Assembly: GCA_963761755.1 (NCBI GenBank)
Contig: CAVXIC010000006.1
Location: 124,001 to 188,000, forward strand
Length of the DNA stretch: 64,000 nt
DNA from: CAJXVA01 sp963761755
GTDB lineage: Bacteria; Myxococcota_A; Polyangia; Nannocystales; Nannocystaceae
Direction: 5' to 3'
Made by a program: the position numbers and the translations under genes. Below are positions 50,285 through 58,813 of the stretch, piece by piece; position 1 is the first letter of the stretch; every line of letters begins with the position of its first letter. The notes beneath the pieces were generated by a model. It saw only the letters and a program-made list of their open reading frames with translations, did no database searches and had not been told where the DNA came from.

Positions 50285-50376
50285 GGTGCCCCGCGCAGCT
50301 CGAGCACGCCAGGCGTTGGGGACGGCTCATCGCGCCGCCGCGGTGGGGCGCCCGCACCGCCGCGGCACGTCTCGGC

Positions 50377-51139
50377 TCAACCCTCGGGGATCGGCAGGCA
50401 GGGCGCGGTGTCTTCGGGGTTGGGGCCGACGTTCTGCCGGAAGTTGTTCCACGAGTTCCAGTTGCGGGTCTCCTCGAGCGGGATCGTGCCGTCCTCGGAG
50501 ATGTTGGTGACGTGATACGTGTGCTGATTCCACAGCATTCGCGCTTCGACCCACTGGTCTCTGGGGTCCTCGAGCACGTATACGCCGGGCGTCGCGCCAT
50601 GCCCGGGAACGACGATCTCCGCGTGGCCATCCATGTCGACGTCGGCCACCACGGGGTTCTCCAGAATCGTGCCCGACGAGATGTTGAACTGCGAGAGGAT
50701 CGCGCCGTCGAGGCCGTCGTAGATCCGCAGGATCTGCTCGTCCCGGTAGACGACCTCGACTTGCCCGTCGCCGTTGAAGTCGAAGAGCGTGGACCCAGTG
50801 GAGCCCGACGAGAAGTCCTGACTCGGCTGACGCCACCGGATGCCCACGGCGACACACTCTTTGGGCAGCGGGTTGTCCAGACACTCCATGTCGAACACGT
50901 GATAGTCGTTGTAGCCGGCGACGGCGACTTCGGCCTGCTCGTCGCCATCGAAGTCACCCACCGTAGGGGGTCGTGCCGACGGAGGCGCTGTCGCTGTTGC
51001 TTCCGGTCGAGGTGGGGGGGCTCGACGTGGGACTCGTCTGGGTGGTCAATCCCTCCGTGCCGTCGTTCCCTTCGGCGTCATCGCCACCGCACGCGAGCAG
51101 CATCGAGGCTGCGACTGCCATCGTCTGTTTCAGCATCAT
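50377..51139 (-). pseudogene. Broken FG-GAP/VCBS-repeat lipoprotein gene
   Basis: The 5' part (51139-50954) encodes a lipoprotein signal, MMLKQTMAVAASMLLAC, and a Thr/Ser linker, then stops at PYGG. In the +1 frame the sequence continues as TVGDFDGDEQAEVAVAGYND, an FG-GAP repeat part that runs 190 residues to 50377 (ADVDMDGHAEIVV, WNQHTYHVTNISEDGTIP). Removing one C from a run of five (50968-50972) would join them as GTTPTVGDFDGD. FG-GAP proteins with this C-terminal WNSWNNFRQN ending are usually much longer, so an internal deletion may also be involved. Either a pseudogene or a sequencing error at a homopolymer. Confidence 0.65.
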
Positions 51140-51210
51140 TGCGTGGACCTTGCCGCAAGGGTACCGTGCTCGGAGACGTTGGGACGACTGCGGAGGCGCT
51201 GGTGACCGCG

Positions 51211-52170
51211 TCACGGGTGCACGGCGTGCCGCAGTGGGGCACCTCGCGCGCCCGCGAGCACGTTGTCGATCGCGATCCGAGCCATCCGCTGCCGCGTGGC
51301 CTCGGTGGCGGAGCCGATATGGGGGGCGATCAGCACGCCAGGCTGAGCGTACAGCGGATGGTCGGCGGGGAGCGGCTCGGGGTCGGTGACGTCGAGCGCC
51401 GCACCGGCGATGCTTCCGGTCTGCAAGGCGTCAAGCAGCGCGTCGGTGTGCACGATGGCGCCGCGGGCGGTGTTGACGAGCAGGGCGGTGGGCTTCATGC
51501 GGTCCAAGGCGGCCGCGTCGATGAGGTGCCGCGTGCTCGGGGTGAGCGGCACGTGCAGCGAGATCACGTCCGCACGCTGGAGCAGCGCGTCCAGCTCGAG
51601 CGCGCGTGCACCCGAGACGATCGGTGGCACCGGCCGATGGTGGGCGTAGACGATCTGCATGCCGAAGGCCTGGGCGCGCCGTGCCACCGCGGTGCCGATC
51701 TTGCCCGGACCCACGATGCCCAGGGTCGCGCCACGAAGCTCGAGGCCGAGCCACCCGCTGGGCGACCACGGTCCCCAGCGTCCCTGGGCCGCGTCGCGGG
51801 AGGCGGTGGGCAGGCGTCGGGCTGCGGCGAGCAGCAGCGCCATCGTGAGGTCGGCGGTCGCGTCGGTCAGCACCCCGGGCGTGTGTCCAACCGCGATGCT
51901 TCGGCGCGCGCAGGCCCGCAGGTCGATGTTGTCCACGCCGACCGCCATGTTGCTGACCACCCGCAGCTTCGGCGCGCGCTCGAGGAAGGCTTCGTCCACG
52001 CGCTGGGTGAGGAGCGTGAGCACGCCGTCGGCGTGGGGCAGGGCGGCGGCCACCTCGGCCGTGAGTGACAGCCCATCGGTGGGCCCCGCGACGACCTCGG
52101 CGGCCTCCAGGAGCGGGGCCATCCAGGACGCGGGCAGGGCCCGGGGGACGACGATTCGGGGACGGGTCAT
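51211..52170 (-). CDS. D-2-hydroxyacid dehydrogenase (glyoxylate/hydroxypyruvate reductase-like)
   Basis: 319 residues. It reduces a 2-oxoacid such as hydroxypyruvate or glyoxylate with NAD(P)H. The Rossmann motif is LGIVGPGKIGTAVARRAQAF. The catalytic residues appear as Arg in NTARGAIV, Glu in DVTDPEPLP and His in APHIGSATEATR. It is last in an operon: its ATG overlaps the stop of the glycerate kinase gene (ATGA). Together the two would turn hydroxypyruvate into D-glycerate and then 2-phosphoglycerate, a known serine/glycerate pathway pairing. Confidence 0.9.
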   Translation of the reverse strand: MTRPRIVVPRALPASWMAPLLEAAEVVAGPTDGLSLTAEVAAALPHADGVLTLLTQRVDEAFLERAPKLRVVSNMAVGVDNIDLRACARRSIAVGHTPGVLTDATADLTMALLLAAARRLPTASRDAAQGRWGPWSPSGWLGLELRGATLGIVGPGKIGTAVARRAQAFGMQIVYAHHRPVPPIVSGARALELDALLQRADVISLHVPLTPSTRHLIDAAALDRMKPTALLVNTARGAIVHTDALLDALQTGSIAGAALDVTDPEPLPADHPLYAQPGVLIAPHIGSATEATRQRMARIAIDNVLAGARGAPLRHAVHP

Positions 52171-53330
52171 GAGAACAGGATCGTGAGGTCGCCCACGTTG
52201 GTCCCGGTCGGGCCGGTCCTCACCAAGTCCCCCAGCCCGTCGAAGAAGCCGTACGCATCGTTGCGGCGCAGGAACGCGTCGGGATCCGTGCCCGCCTCCA
52301 CCGCGCGCGCGATGGTGGTGCCGTCGACCGCCGCCCCGGCGGCGTCGGTGGGGCCGTCCTCTCCGTCGGTGGCGAGGGTGACGAGCAGCGCGTGCGGGTT
52401 GCCCATCAGCGCGGGCGCGGCGGCCAAGGCGAGCTCCTGGTTGCGGCCGCCCCGGCCCTCGCCGCGCACGGTGACGACGGTCTCTCCACCGGCGATCGTG
52501 CATCGCACGGCGTCGGTGGGCGGGGCCCCCATCCGGGCCTGGGCCCAGCGGACGCCGGCCACCCTGGCTTCTCCGGTCAGCGGCTCGGTCACCTCGACCT
52601 CCGCGCCGGCACGCCGCGCCGTCTGGGCCGCGGCCATCACCGCGGTGACGTTGTCGGCGAGCAGGTGGGTGATCACCCGCGGGTCGTCCAGCGGGCCCGA
52701 GCCCACCGCGTGGGGTCCCGCGCCGATCACATCGCCCAGGACGACGGCGTGCACGGCGATGCCCTCGGGGACCGCTCGGGCCAGGCCGCCAGCCTTGAGT
52801 CGGCTCATGGCGCGCCGCTGCGCGTTGAAGGCCTCGATCGGGGTTCCGTCGCGGAGGCGGGCCGCGGCGTGGCGACGGAGGTCGTCCAACGACACGCCCT
52901 GCGCCGGGGCGACCGCCAGCGCCGACGCTCCGCCGCTGACCAGCGCGACGACGGTCTCGCCGGCTCGCGCGGCGGCGGCGGCTTCGAGCAGCGCCTCGCC
53001 GGCGGCCAGGCTCGACGCGCCGGGCACGGGATGCTCGCCGAGGATCGAGGACAGCCCCTCCAGTGACACGGCGTGTTTGGCCACCACGAGGCCGCCCACG
53101 ACGCGGCCCCCGGCGGCATCGAGAACGCCCGCGGCCATCATCGCCGCGGCCTTGCCCACCGCCAGCACCCGAATGGCCTGGGCATCGTGCAGGTGGACCC
53201 GGGCCCACTGGGCGGCACGGACGCGCGGGTCGGCGGCGTCCAAGGCCGCCCGCAGCACCTCGCGCGCGAGCGCACCCATCGGATGCCGCTGCAGTGCGTC
53301 GCAGCCCCACGCCTGCGGAGGCAGGGTCAT
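52167..53330 (-). CDS. Glycerate 2-kinase, GckA/TtuD (MOFRL) type
   Basis: 387 residues from the ATG at 53330. Class II glycerate kinases phosphorylate D-glycerate to 2-phosphoglycerate. Diagnostic parts are VLAVGKAAAMMAAGVLDA, LGEHPVPGASSLAAGEALLE, VVALVSGGASALAVAP and the C-terminal MOFRL domain with GEGRGGRNQELALAAA and LATDGEDGPTDAAGAAVDG. It overlaps crcB upstream and the hydroxyacid dehydrogenase downstream, both by ATGA. The pathway use is as described for the dehydrogenase. No odd residues are seen. Confidence 0.92.
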   Translation of the reverse strand: MTLPPQAWGCDALQRHPMGALAREVLRAALDAADPRVRAAQWARVHLHDAQAIRVLAVGKAAAMMAAGVLDAAGGRVVGGLVVAKHAVSLEGLSSILGEHPVPGASSLAAGEALLEAAAAARAGETVVALVSGGASALAVAPAQGVSLDDLRRHAAARLRDGTPIEAFNAQRRAMSRLKAGGLARAVPEGIAVHAVVLGDVIGAGPHAVGSGPLDDPRVITHLLADNVTAVMAAAQTARRAGAEVEVTEPLTGEARVAGVRWAQARMGAPPTDAVRCTIAGGETVVTVRGEGRGGRNQELALAAAPALMGNPHALLVTLATDGEDGPTDAAGAAVDGTTIARAVEAGTDPDAFLRRNDAYGFFDGLGDLVRTGPTGTNVGDLTILFS

Positions 53331-53707
53331 GGTTGCCCGGTTGGAGCGAGCATCTTGCCCGTCCACAGTCCCAGGCCGACGGCGAGAAGACCCACCGCGA
53401 CGTGCAGCAGCACCTGCGCCGCGAACACGCCGTAGCGGCCGGCGTTGGCGTACTCGTAGGTGAGTAGACCGAAGGCGCTGTAGGTGGTGAAGCCGCCGAG
53501 CAGGCCGCCCAGGAGGATCGGGCGCAGCGGGCCCTCGGGCAAGGCCGTCGCGCCCAGGCCGATCATCAAGCACCCGAGCACGTTGACGATGAAGGTGCCG
53601 GCCGAGGGCAGCGACGCCTGGAGACGCTCGTCGAGGATGGGGACCAGGGCCACCCGCAGCGAGGCTCCCGCGCCGCCGGCCACGAACACCCAGACCATGT
53701 CGCGCAC
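53327..53707 (-). CDS. crcB: Fluoride channel CrcB/FluC
   Basis: 126 residues with four membrane spans. Signs are GGAGASLRVAL at the N-terminus, GTFIVNVLGCLMIG (the Asn of the pore helix) and GGFTTYSAFGLLTYE, the Phe-box and Thr/Ser segment of the family. It lets fluoride leave the cell as a dual-topology dimer. A single copy is enough. It starts seven bases after the acyl-CoA synthetase gene and overlaps glycerate kinase; no fluoride riboswitch fits into that space, so it is probably not induced by fluoride in the usual way. Confidence 0.93.
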   Translation of the reverse strand: MRDMVWVFVAGGAGASLRVALVPILDERLQASLPSAGTFIVNVLGCLMIGLGATALPEGPLRPILLGGLLGGFTTYSAFGLLTYEYANAGRYGVFAAQVLLHVAVGLLAVGLGLWTGKMLAPTGQP

Positions 53708-53714
53708 GGACAGA

Positions 53715-55496
53715 CTACGCGCCTCCGTAGAACGCTTCGATCACCTCCGCGTACTTCTCGTTGACGACCTTGCGCTTGACCTTCATCGTCGGTGTCAGCT
53801 CACCGCCTTCGATCGACAGGTCCGCGGGAAGAATCGCGATCTTCTTGATGGTCTGCACGCGGGCGAGATGCTCGTTGATCTCCTCGACCTGCTTCATCAG
53901 CCACGCCTTGACCTTGTCGTCCCCGGCGGCCTCGGCCATGGTCGTGGCGCTGCTGCCCGCCTCGGCCACGATGCTCTCGAGCTTGGTCTCGTCGAGCGTG
54001 AACAGGGCGCTGAGGTGCTTCTTGCGGTCCCCGACGACGACCGCCTGCGACACCGCAGGGATCGCCTTGAGCTGGCCCTCGATCACCTGGGGCGCGATGT
54101 TCTCGCCACCGGCGGTGATGAGCAGGTCCTTCTTGCGGTCGGTGATCTGCAGGAAGCCCCGGTCGTCGATGACACCGATGTCCCCGGAGTGCAGCCATCC
54201 CTCTGCGTCCAGCGCTTCTGCCGTGGCTTCGGGGCTCTTGTAGTAGCCCTTGAACACGTGCCGGCCGCGCATCAAGACCTCGCCGTCCTCGGCGAGCTTC
54301 ATCTCGGTGCCGGGGAGCTTGGGTCCGACCTTGCCGGTGACGTAGCTGCCCGGAAGGGACACGGTGGCGGGTCCCGTGCACTCGGACATGCCGTACACCT
54401 CCATGATCGGGACGCCCAGGCTCAAGAAGAACTCCAGGGTGTCCTTGCTGATCGGCGCCGCCGAGGTGATCTGGACGCGCGAGCGGTCCAGGCCGAGCTG
54501 TTCTCGGACCTTGCTGAACACCAGCTTGTTCGCCAGCCCGAAGAGCATCGGACGCGGCTGCCCCTTTTGGTCGGCGTAGCCCCCCGCCAGCCCCTGCGCC
54601 CGCGCCCACGCGCCGATCTTCTTCTTGAGACCGGTGTTGGCGGAGGCGGCTTTGACGATCTTCCCCTGAATCTTCTCCCACACCCGCGGCACGGCGAGGA
54701 ACATGGTGGGGCGCACCTCCTTGAGGTTGTCGCCGAGCTTCTCGATGCTCTCGGCGAAGGCGGTGCACCCCTGGGTCACCATCGGTCCGTGCAGGCTCAT
54801 GATCTGCTCTGCGATGTGTGACAGCGGCAGGTAGCTGACGACCAGATCCCCGTCGGCATAGCCGAGCGTGTCCAGGGCGGCCTTGGCGGTCCACGTCACG
54901 TTGTCGTGGCTGATCATCACCGCCTTGGGGTTCCCGGTGGTGCCCGAGGTGTAGATGTACTCGCACACGTCGTCGGGGCGCTGCGCGTCGATGCGTGCCT
55001 GGAGCGTGGCGTCGTCGACGTCCTTGCTCCTCTCGAGGAACTCCGGCCAGCCGTAGACGTCCTCGTGGCTCGAGTCGCCGCGCATGAGGATGAAGGCCTT
55101 GACCTCGGGCAGCCGGTCGCGGACCGAGAGGAACTTGTCGAGCTGCTCGGTGTCCTCACACACGATGACCTGCGCCTCGCTGTGCTCGGCGACGTAGTGA
55201 CACTGTTCGGCCGAGTTGGTCGTGTAGATGCCCGCTGGTCGGCCGCCGGCGTAGATCGCCGCGACGTTGGCCACGACCCACTGCACGCAGTTGAACCCGA
55301 TGATCGACACGCCCTTGCCCGGCTGCAGCCCCAGCGAGATCATCGCCTTGGCAGCCTGGCGCACCTCGTCGCGGTACTCGCTCCACGTCTTGGTCTTCCA
55401 GCCGCTGCCTTGTTTCCACTGGAGGGCCGGGCGGTCGTGCTTGCGCTCGGCGACCCGCTCGAAAACCTCCATGACCGTGCGCTTGTCGTCACTCAT
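53715..55496 (-). CDS. Long-chain fatty acid-CoA ligase (FAA1/FadD15 type)
   Basis: 593 residues. It activates fatty acids to acyl-CoA through an acyl-AMP. The P-loop is YTSGTTGNPKAVMISHDNV, then SYLPLSHIAEQ, VPRVWEKIQGKI, EVYGMSECTGPATVS, the GWLHSGDIG motif, DRKKDLLITAGGENIAPQ and the C-terminal catalytic Lys in LTPTMKVKRKVVNEKY. The long central helical part with VPRVWEKIQ is typical of long-chain and FAA1-like AMP-binding enzymes. It is first in an operon with crcB, glycerate kinase and the hydroxyacid dehydrogenase. It may supply acyl-CoA for the acyl-CoA dehydrogenase about 8 kb away, but that is loose. Confidence 0.92.
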   Translation of the reverse strand: MSDDKRTVMEVFERVAERKHDRPALQWKQGSGWKTKTWSEYRDEVRQAAKAMISLGLQPGKGVSIIGFNCVQWVVANVAAIYAGGRPAGIYTTNSAEQCHYVAEHSEAQVIVCEDTEQLDKFLSVRDRLPEVKAFILMRGDSSHEDVYGWPEFLERSKDVDDATLQARIDAQRPDDVCEYIYTSGTTGNPKAVMISHDNVTWTAKAALDTLGYADGDLVVSYLPLSHIAEQIMSLHGPMVTQGCTAFAESIEKLGDNLKEVRPTMFLAVPRVWEKIQGKIVKAASANTGLKKKIGAWARAQGLAGGYADQKGQPRPMLFGLANKLVFSKVREQLGLDRSRVQITSAAPISKDTLEFFLSLGVPIMEVYGMSECTGPATVSLPGSYVTGKVGPKLPGTEMKLAEDGEVLMRGRHVFKGYYKSPEATAEALDAEGWLHSGDIGVIDDRGFLQITDRKKDLLITAGGENIAPQVIEGQLKAIPAVSQAVVVGDRKKHLSALFTLDETKLESIVAEAGSSATTMAEAAGDDKVKAWLMKQVEEINEHLARVQTIKKIAILPADLSIEGGELTPTMKVKRKVVNEKYAEVIEAFYGGA

Positions 55497-55560
55497 CGCT
55501 GCCGCAATGTAGCAGGACCGCCGAGGCTCGTTGTCTCGATCCCTGCTACCGTTGGTCGCG

Positions 55561-56295
55561 ATGGGTCGGGGACCGCACCAAGCCGACCGGGCGCTCTTCT
55601 CCGCCGAGGTCATCCCGGCGCTGCAGGACGCCACCGCAGACCTGAGTTGGCTGCTCGGTCGGGGGTACGTCGACCCCTCGGCGAGTGCGCTGGTCGGTGA
55701 TCGGTACCGACTGCGGCAGCGCCAGCGGACGGCGGTCTCTCGATGCGCCGCCGGTGGAGAGGCTCGGGCCTTGCGCGCGTCCCGTCAGCGGCAGCCCGAA
55801 GCGCTGAGGGGAGCGTCGCTGGCGATCGACGCCTTCAACGTCCTGATCGGCGTCGAGACGGCGCTGGCCGGCGGGGTCGTCCTACGCGGCGTGGACGGGG
55901 CCCTGCGGGATCTCTCGAGCGTTCACGGCAGCTACCGGAGGATAGAGGTCACCGCGTCGGCGCTCGACGCCCTGTGCGCCACCATCGCGGCGTGGGCTCC
56001 GGCGTCGGTGACCTGGTTCGTCGACCGCCCGGTGTCCAACAGCGGCCGCCTCGCGGGCTGGATTCGGGACCGGGCACCCGGGGCAGACACGGTTTGGGCG
56101 GTGGAGCTGCCCCACGATGCTGACGCGGCGATCATCGAGCAGGACGCGGTCGCCTGCAGTGCGGACGCCCGGATCATCGAGCAGGCGCCGGGGTGGGCCG
56201 ACGTGGTCTCGGCTTCGCTGGCCGTCCACGTGCCCGACGCCTGGATCGTGGATCTCGGACGCCGGGCGGGGCTGGTAGGCTCGGCGCACCCATGA
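55561..56295 (+). CDS. DUF434 (with DUF5616-like C-terminus) protein
   Basis: 244 residues from the ATG at 55561. The N-terminus (FSAEVIPALQDATADLSWLL, GRGYVDPSASALVGDRYRLR, QRQRTAVSRCA) fits the DUF434 pattern as I know it. The C-terminal part (LAIDAFNVLIGVETALAGGV, DGALRDLSSVHGSYRR) has an acidic NYN/PIN-like look, with Asp near strand ends, as in DUF5616. No function is established. Such a fold could be a nuclease, but I do not claim it. The stop overlaps the MlaE-like start (ATGA). It is divergent from the acyl-CoA synthetase. Confidence 0.75.
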   Translation: MGRGPHQADRALFSAEVIPALQDATADLSWLLGRGYVDPSASALVGDRYRLRQRQRTAVSRCAAGGEARALRASRQRQPEALRGASLAIDAFNVLIGVETALAGGVVLRGVDGALRDLSSVHGSYRRIEVTASALDALCATIAAWAPASVTWFVDRPVSNSGRLAGWIRDRAPGADTVWAVELPHDADAAIIEQDAVACSADARIIEQAPGWADVVSASLAVHVPDAWIVDLGRRAGLVGSAHP

Positions 56296-57086
56296 GCGAG
56301 GCTCTGCGCAGGCTCGGTCGCGGTCTCTTCACGGAGGTCCGTCGCGTCGCATCGTATGCGACCCTCGCGGTCGTCACGATGGCCGCCGCGATCCGCCGTC
56401 CGGGCGAGGGGGGGGCCGTCGTGTGGACCCAGACGGCCCGGCAGATCGTCTTCACGGGTGTCGAGGCGATCCCCTTGGTCGTGTTCCTCGGGGCCGTGGG
56501 CGCAGGAGTCTTCGTCACCGCGGCGCTGACGTACTTCGCCGGGGCCGAGGAGACCCGCGTCGTGATCGACGTGCTCGCGCGCCTGCTGGTGCGCGAAGTG
56601 GCGCCGCTGTCCACCGCCGTGGTCGTCGCGCTGCGATCGGGCGCGGCGATAACCGTCGAGTTGGGCTCGATGAGCGCGCGCGGGGAGGTCGAGGGCATCG
56701 AGTCGGTCGGGATCGACCCGGTGCGCTGGCTGCTGCTTCCCCGCTTCGTCGGCATGGCGACCGCCACCGTCGCGCTCACGATGGTGCTGGCCGCATCGGT
56801 CTTCGTCGGCGCGTTCGCGGCGGCCGTCCAGGCGGGGGTCGTCCCCGCCGACCTCTCCGTCGGTCTGTCCTATCTCTCCGCCGTGCAGCCCTCCGACGTC
56901 GCGATCGCGCTGGGCAAGGCCGCGCTGTTCGGCTGCGTCTCGGCCTCCATCGCCTGCTACCACGGGCTGTCCGTGCGCGGTGACGTCACCGAGGTGCCCC
57001 GCCGGGTGGCGCGTGCGCTTGTCGAGATCTTGATCCACTGCTCCGCGCTCGCGGCGGTCTTCGCCCTGCTGGCCCTCCACCGATGA
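56292..57086 (+). CDS. mlaE: MlaE-like ABC transporter permease
   Basis: 264 residues with about five membrane segments. The family pattern is present: IVFTGVEAIPLVVFLGAVGA, ALRSGAAITVELGSMSARGE (the coupling EAxxxMxxxxE-type loop), GIESVGIDPVRWLLLPRF, and a C-terminal VSASIACYHGLSVRGD. MlaE carries phospholipids between membranes in partnership with MlaF and MlaD. The coupling loop that would dock to the ATPase is well kept even though the ATPase gene downstream is not. It overlaps both neighbours by four bases. Confidence 0.88.
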   Translation: MSEALRRLGRGLFTEVRRVASYATLAVVTMAAAIRRPGEGGAVVWTQTARQIVFTGVEAIPLVVFLGAVGAGVFVTAALTYFAGAEETRVVIDVLARLLVREVAPLSTAVVVALRSGAAITVELGSMSARGEVEGIESVGIDPVRWLLLPRFVGMATATVALTMVLAASVFVGAFAAAVQAGVVPADLSVGLSYLSAVQPSDVAIALGKAALFGCVSASIACYHGLSVRGDVTEVPRRVARALVEILIHCSALAAVFALLALHR

Positions 57087-57739
57087 CCTCCGCGATCGAC
57101 GTCGAAGACCTGCACGTCGCCGGGGTCGGTGCGAGCCTGCAGGGGGTCTCGCTCCGGGTCGGGGCGGGGGAGCGCGTCGCGGTCGTCGGACGGCATCAGC
57201 CCAGCCTCAGTCTGCTGATCCGGGCGTGCGGGGGCTTCGAGCGGGTTCAGGCAGGTCGGGTGCGCGTGTGCGGTGTGGACGTCGGCCGCGCCGATCGCCG
57301 CGCGCTGTTGCGGTTGCGGCGGAAGTTGGGCTACGTGTCGATCACCGGTGGGTTGCAGGCGAACATGACGGTGCGGGACAACCTCGAACTCGCGCTGCGT
57401 TACCACGGTACCCCGCCTGGGGACGCCTCTGAGCAGGTGCGCGCGCGGATCGATGCCGCCGGGTTGGCGGCGCTCGCCGACGTCCGTGCGAGCCAGCTGC
57501 CGGCCGAGATCCTCAAGTGCTTCGGGTACCTGCGGGCGCTGCTGTTCGAGCCGGTCGTCCTGTTGGCCGAGGACCCCAGCGCGTTCCTTCACCCGCAGGG
57601 AAGACGCATCGTCACGGACCTGCACCTCGAAGCCCGGGATCGCGGCATCACCGTGCTGGTGGCGGATGACGACGTCGAGTTCGTCACGCCGATGGTCGAC
57701 CGGGTCATCGACTGGGATGCAATGGAGGCCACTGCGTGA
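57083..57739 (+). CDS. MlaF-like ABC ATPase subunit lacking all nucleotide-binding motifs
   Basis: 218 residues, full-length ABC layout in one frame. Compared with canonical MlaF, the Walker A GPSGxGKST is GRHQPSLSL (no Gly-Lys-Ser/Thr), the Q-loop Gln is Ile (YVSITGGLQ), the LSGGM signature is LPAEI, Walker B DEP reads AEDP (order altered) and the switch-His SHD is ADD. Structural landmarks remain: VTPMVDRVIDW at the end and LALRYHG. By ABC chemistry it should not hydrolyse ATP. It is tightly coupled to MlaE- and MlaD-like genes by ATGA and GTGA overlaps and the frame is unbroken, so it is unlikely to be a recent frameshift. A structural subunit is likely. Confidence 0.8.
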   Translation: MTSAIDVEDLHVAGVGASLQGVSLRVGAGERVAVVGRHQPSLSLLIRACGGFERVQAGRVRVCGVDVGRADRRALLRLRRKLGYVSITGGLQANMTVRDNLELALRYHGTPPGDASEQVRARIDAAGLAALADVRASQLPAEILKCFGYLRALLFEPVVLLAEDPSAFLHPQGRRIVTDLHLEARDRGITVLVADDDVEFVTPMVDRVIDWDAMEATA

Positions 57740-58782
57740 GCGTGCCGTTCCGCATTCGGCGGGCCGAGTGGCTCGCCGGCGCGATGCTGGTGGTCGTCGG
57801 AACCGTCGCCATCGTCGCGATGCTGTTCGTCTCGCGCGGGCGAGGCACCTTCGAGACCCCCTCACGCTACGTGCTGCGGCTGACCGACGGCCACGGCGTG
57901 GCGGAGGGAAGTCGGGTGCAGATGCTCGGCGTCGACGTCGGGCGCGTGTCGAGCGTGCAGATCACCGGGACCAACGAGGTGGAGGTCGGGCTGGAGGTTC
58001 GGGCTGCCTATGCGGACAAGGTTCGTGCCGACACCCGCGCACGCCTGGAGGCCTCGTTCGGGCTGCAGGGCGTGCTCGCGGGGATCGGCGTGGTGCTCAC
58101 GCCGGGGTCGCCTCCGTCCCCCGCGCTCGCCGATGGCGACGCGATCGAGGCGATCGAACCCGACCACATCGTCGACATGCTTCCGGGGGTGGGGTCCGAC
58201 CCGCTCGTCGAGGACATCGAGGTCCTGATTCGAAACCTCCGCGTGCTCTCCGAGCAAGCCGCTGATCCCCAGGGGGACCTGCGGCAGGCGTTGGCCAGCC
58301 TGGCGGCGGTCTCCAAGCGCATCGAGGCCGGGGAGGGGACCGCGGGCAAGATGCTCTCCGACGACGCGGCGCTGTACCGAAAGCTCTCCGCGGCGCTCGA
58401 TGAGGTGGGCGGGACGCTGGGCAAGGTCGACCGTTTGGTCCAAAAGACGTCGGGGGTCGTTCAGAAGTCGTCGACCGCGATGGACTCGGCCGACGACCTC
58501 GTCGATGGCGCCGAAGCGCTGGTCGCCAGCGCCGATTCGATGGTGGACTCCGCCGACACCGTGCTCGACAAGACCGGACCGGTCCTCGATCACACCGACG
58601 TCGCGGTGGGCAAGCTCGAGGGCGCCATCGTCTCGTTCGGCGACGCGACGACCGAGCTGCAGGCGGTGACCAAGCGGCTCGAGACGTTGATCACCGAGAT
58701 GCTCGTGCTGACCCGAGCCGCCGGGCGGGTCTATCCCATCCGGCGACACATGAAGAAGGCGCGGCGGGAGCAAGCGCCGTAG
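57736..58782 (+). CDS. mlaD: MlaD-like MCE-domain protein
   Basis: 348 residues. One N-terminal membrane span (WLAGAMLVVVGTVAIVAMLF) anchors it to the inner membrane. The MCE domain (about 43-130) has RLTDGHGVAEGSRVQMLGVD and VGRVSSVQITG, then the pore loop region FGLQGVLAGIGVVLTPG. The rest is a long helical region (about 150-330) that would extend into the periplasm, with QKTSGVVQKSSTAMDSADDL and DHTDVAVGKLEGAI. MlaD-type hexamers form lipid channels. The GTG start overlaps the ATPase-like stop. No MlaB, MlaC or MlaA gene is in the window. Confidence 0.88.
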   Translation: MSVPFRIRRAEWLAGAMLVVVGTVAIVAMLFVSRGRGTFETPSRYVLRLTDGHGVAEGSRVQMLGVDVGRVSSVQITGTNEVEVGLEVRAAYADKVRADTRARLEASFGLQGVLAGIGVVLTPGSPPSPALADGDAIEAIEPDHIVDMLPGVGSDPLVEDIEVLIRNLRVLSEQAADPQGDLRQALASLAAVSKRIEAGEGTAGKMLSDDAALYRKLSAALDEVGGTLGKVDRLVQKTSGVVQKSSTAMDSADDLVDGAEALVASADSMVDSADTVLDKTGPVLDHTDVAVGKLEGAIVSFGDATTELQAVTKRLETLITEMLVLTRAAGRVYPIRRHMKKARREQAP

Positions 58783-58813
58783 ACAACCGCGGCGAGACCG
58801 TGTCTGCAGGAGG

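Noticed and set aside
53708..53714. Fluoride riboswitch before crcB
   Set aside because: Only seven bases separate crcB from the upstream gene, too few for the aptamer.
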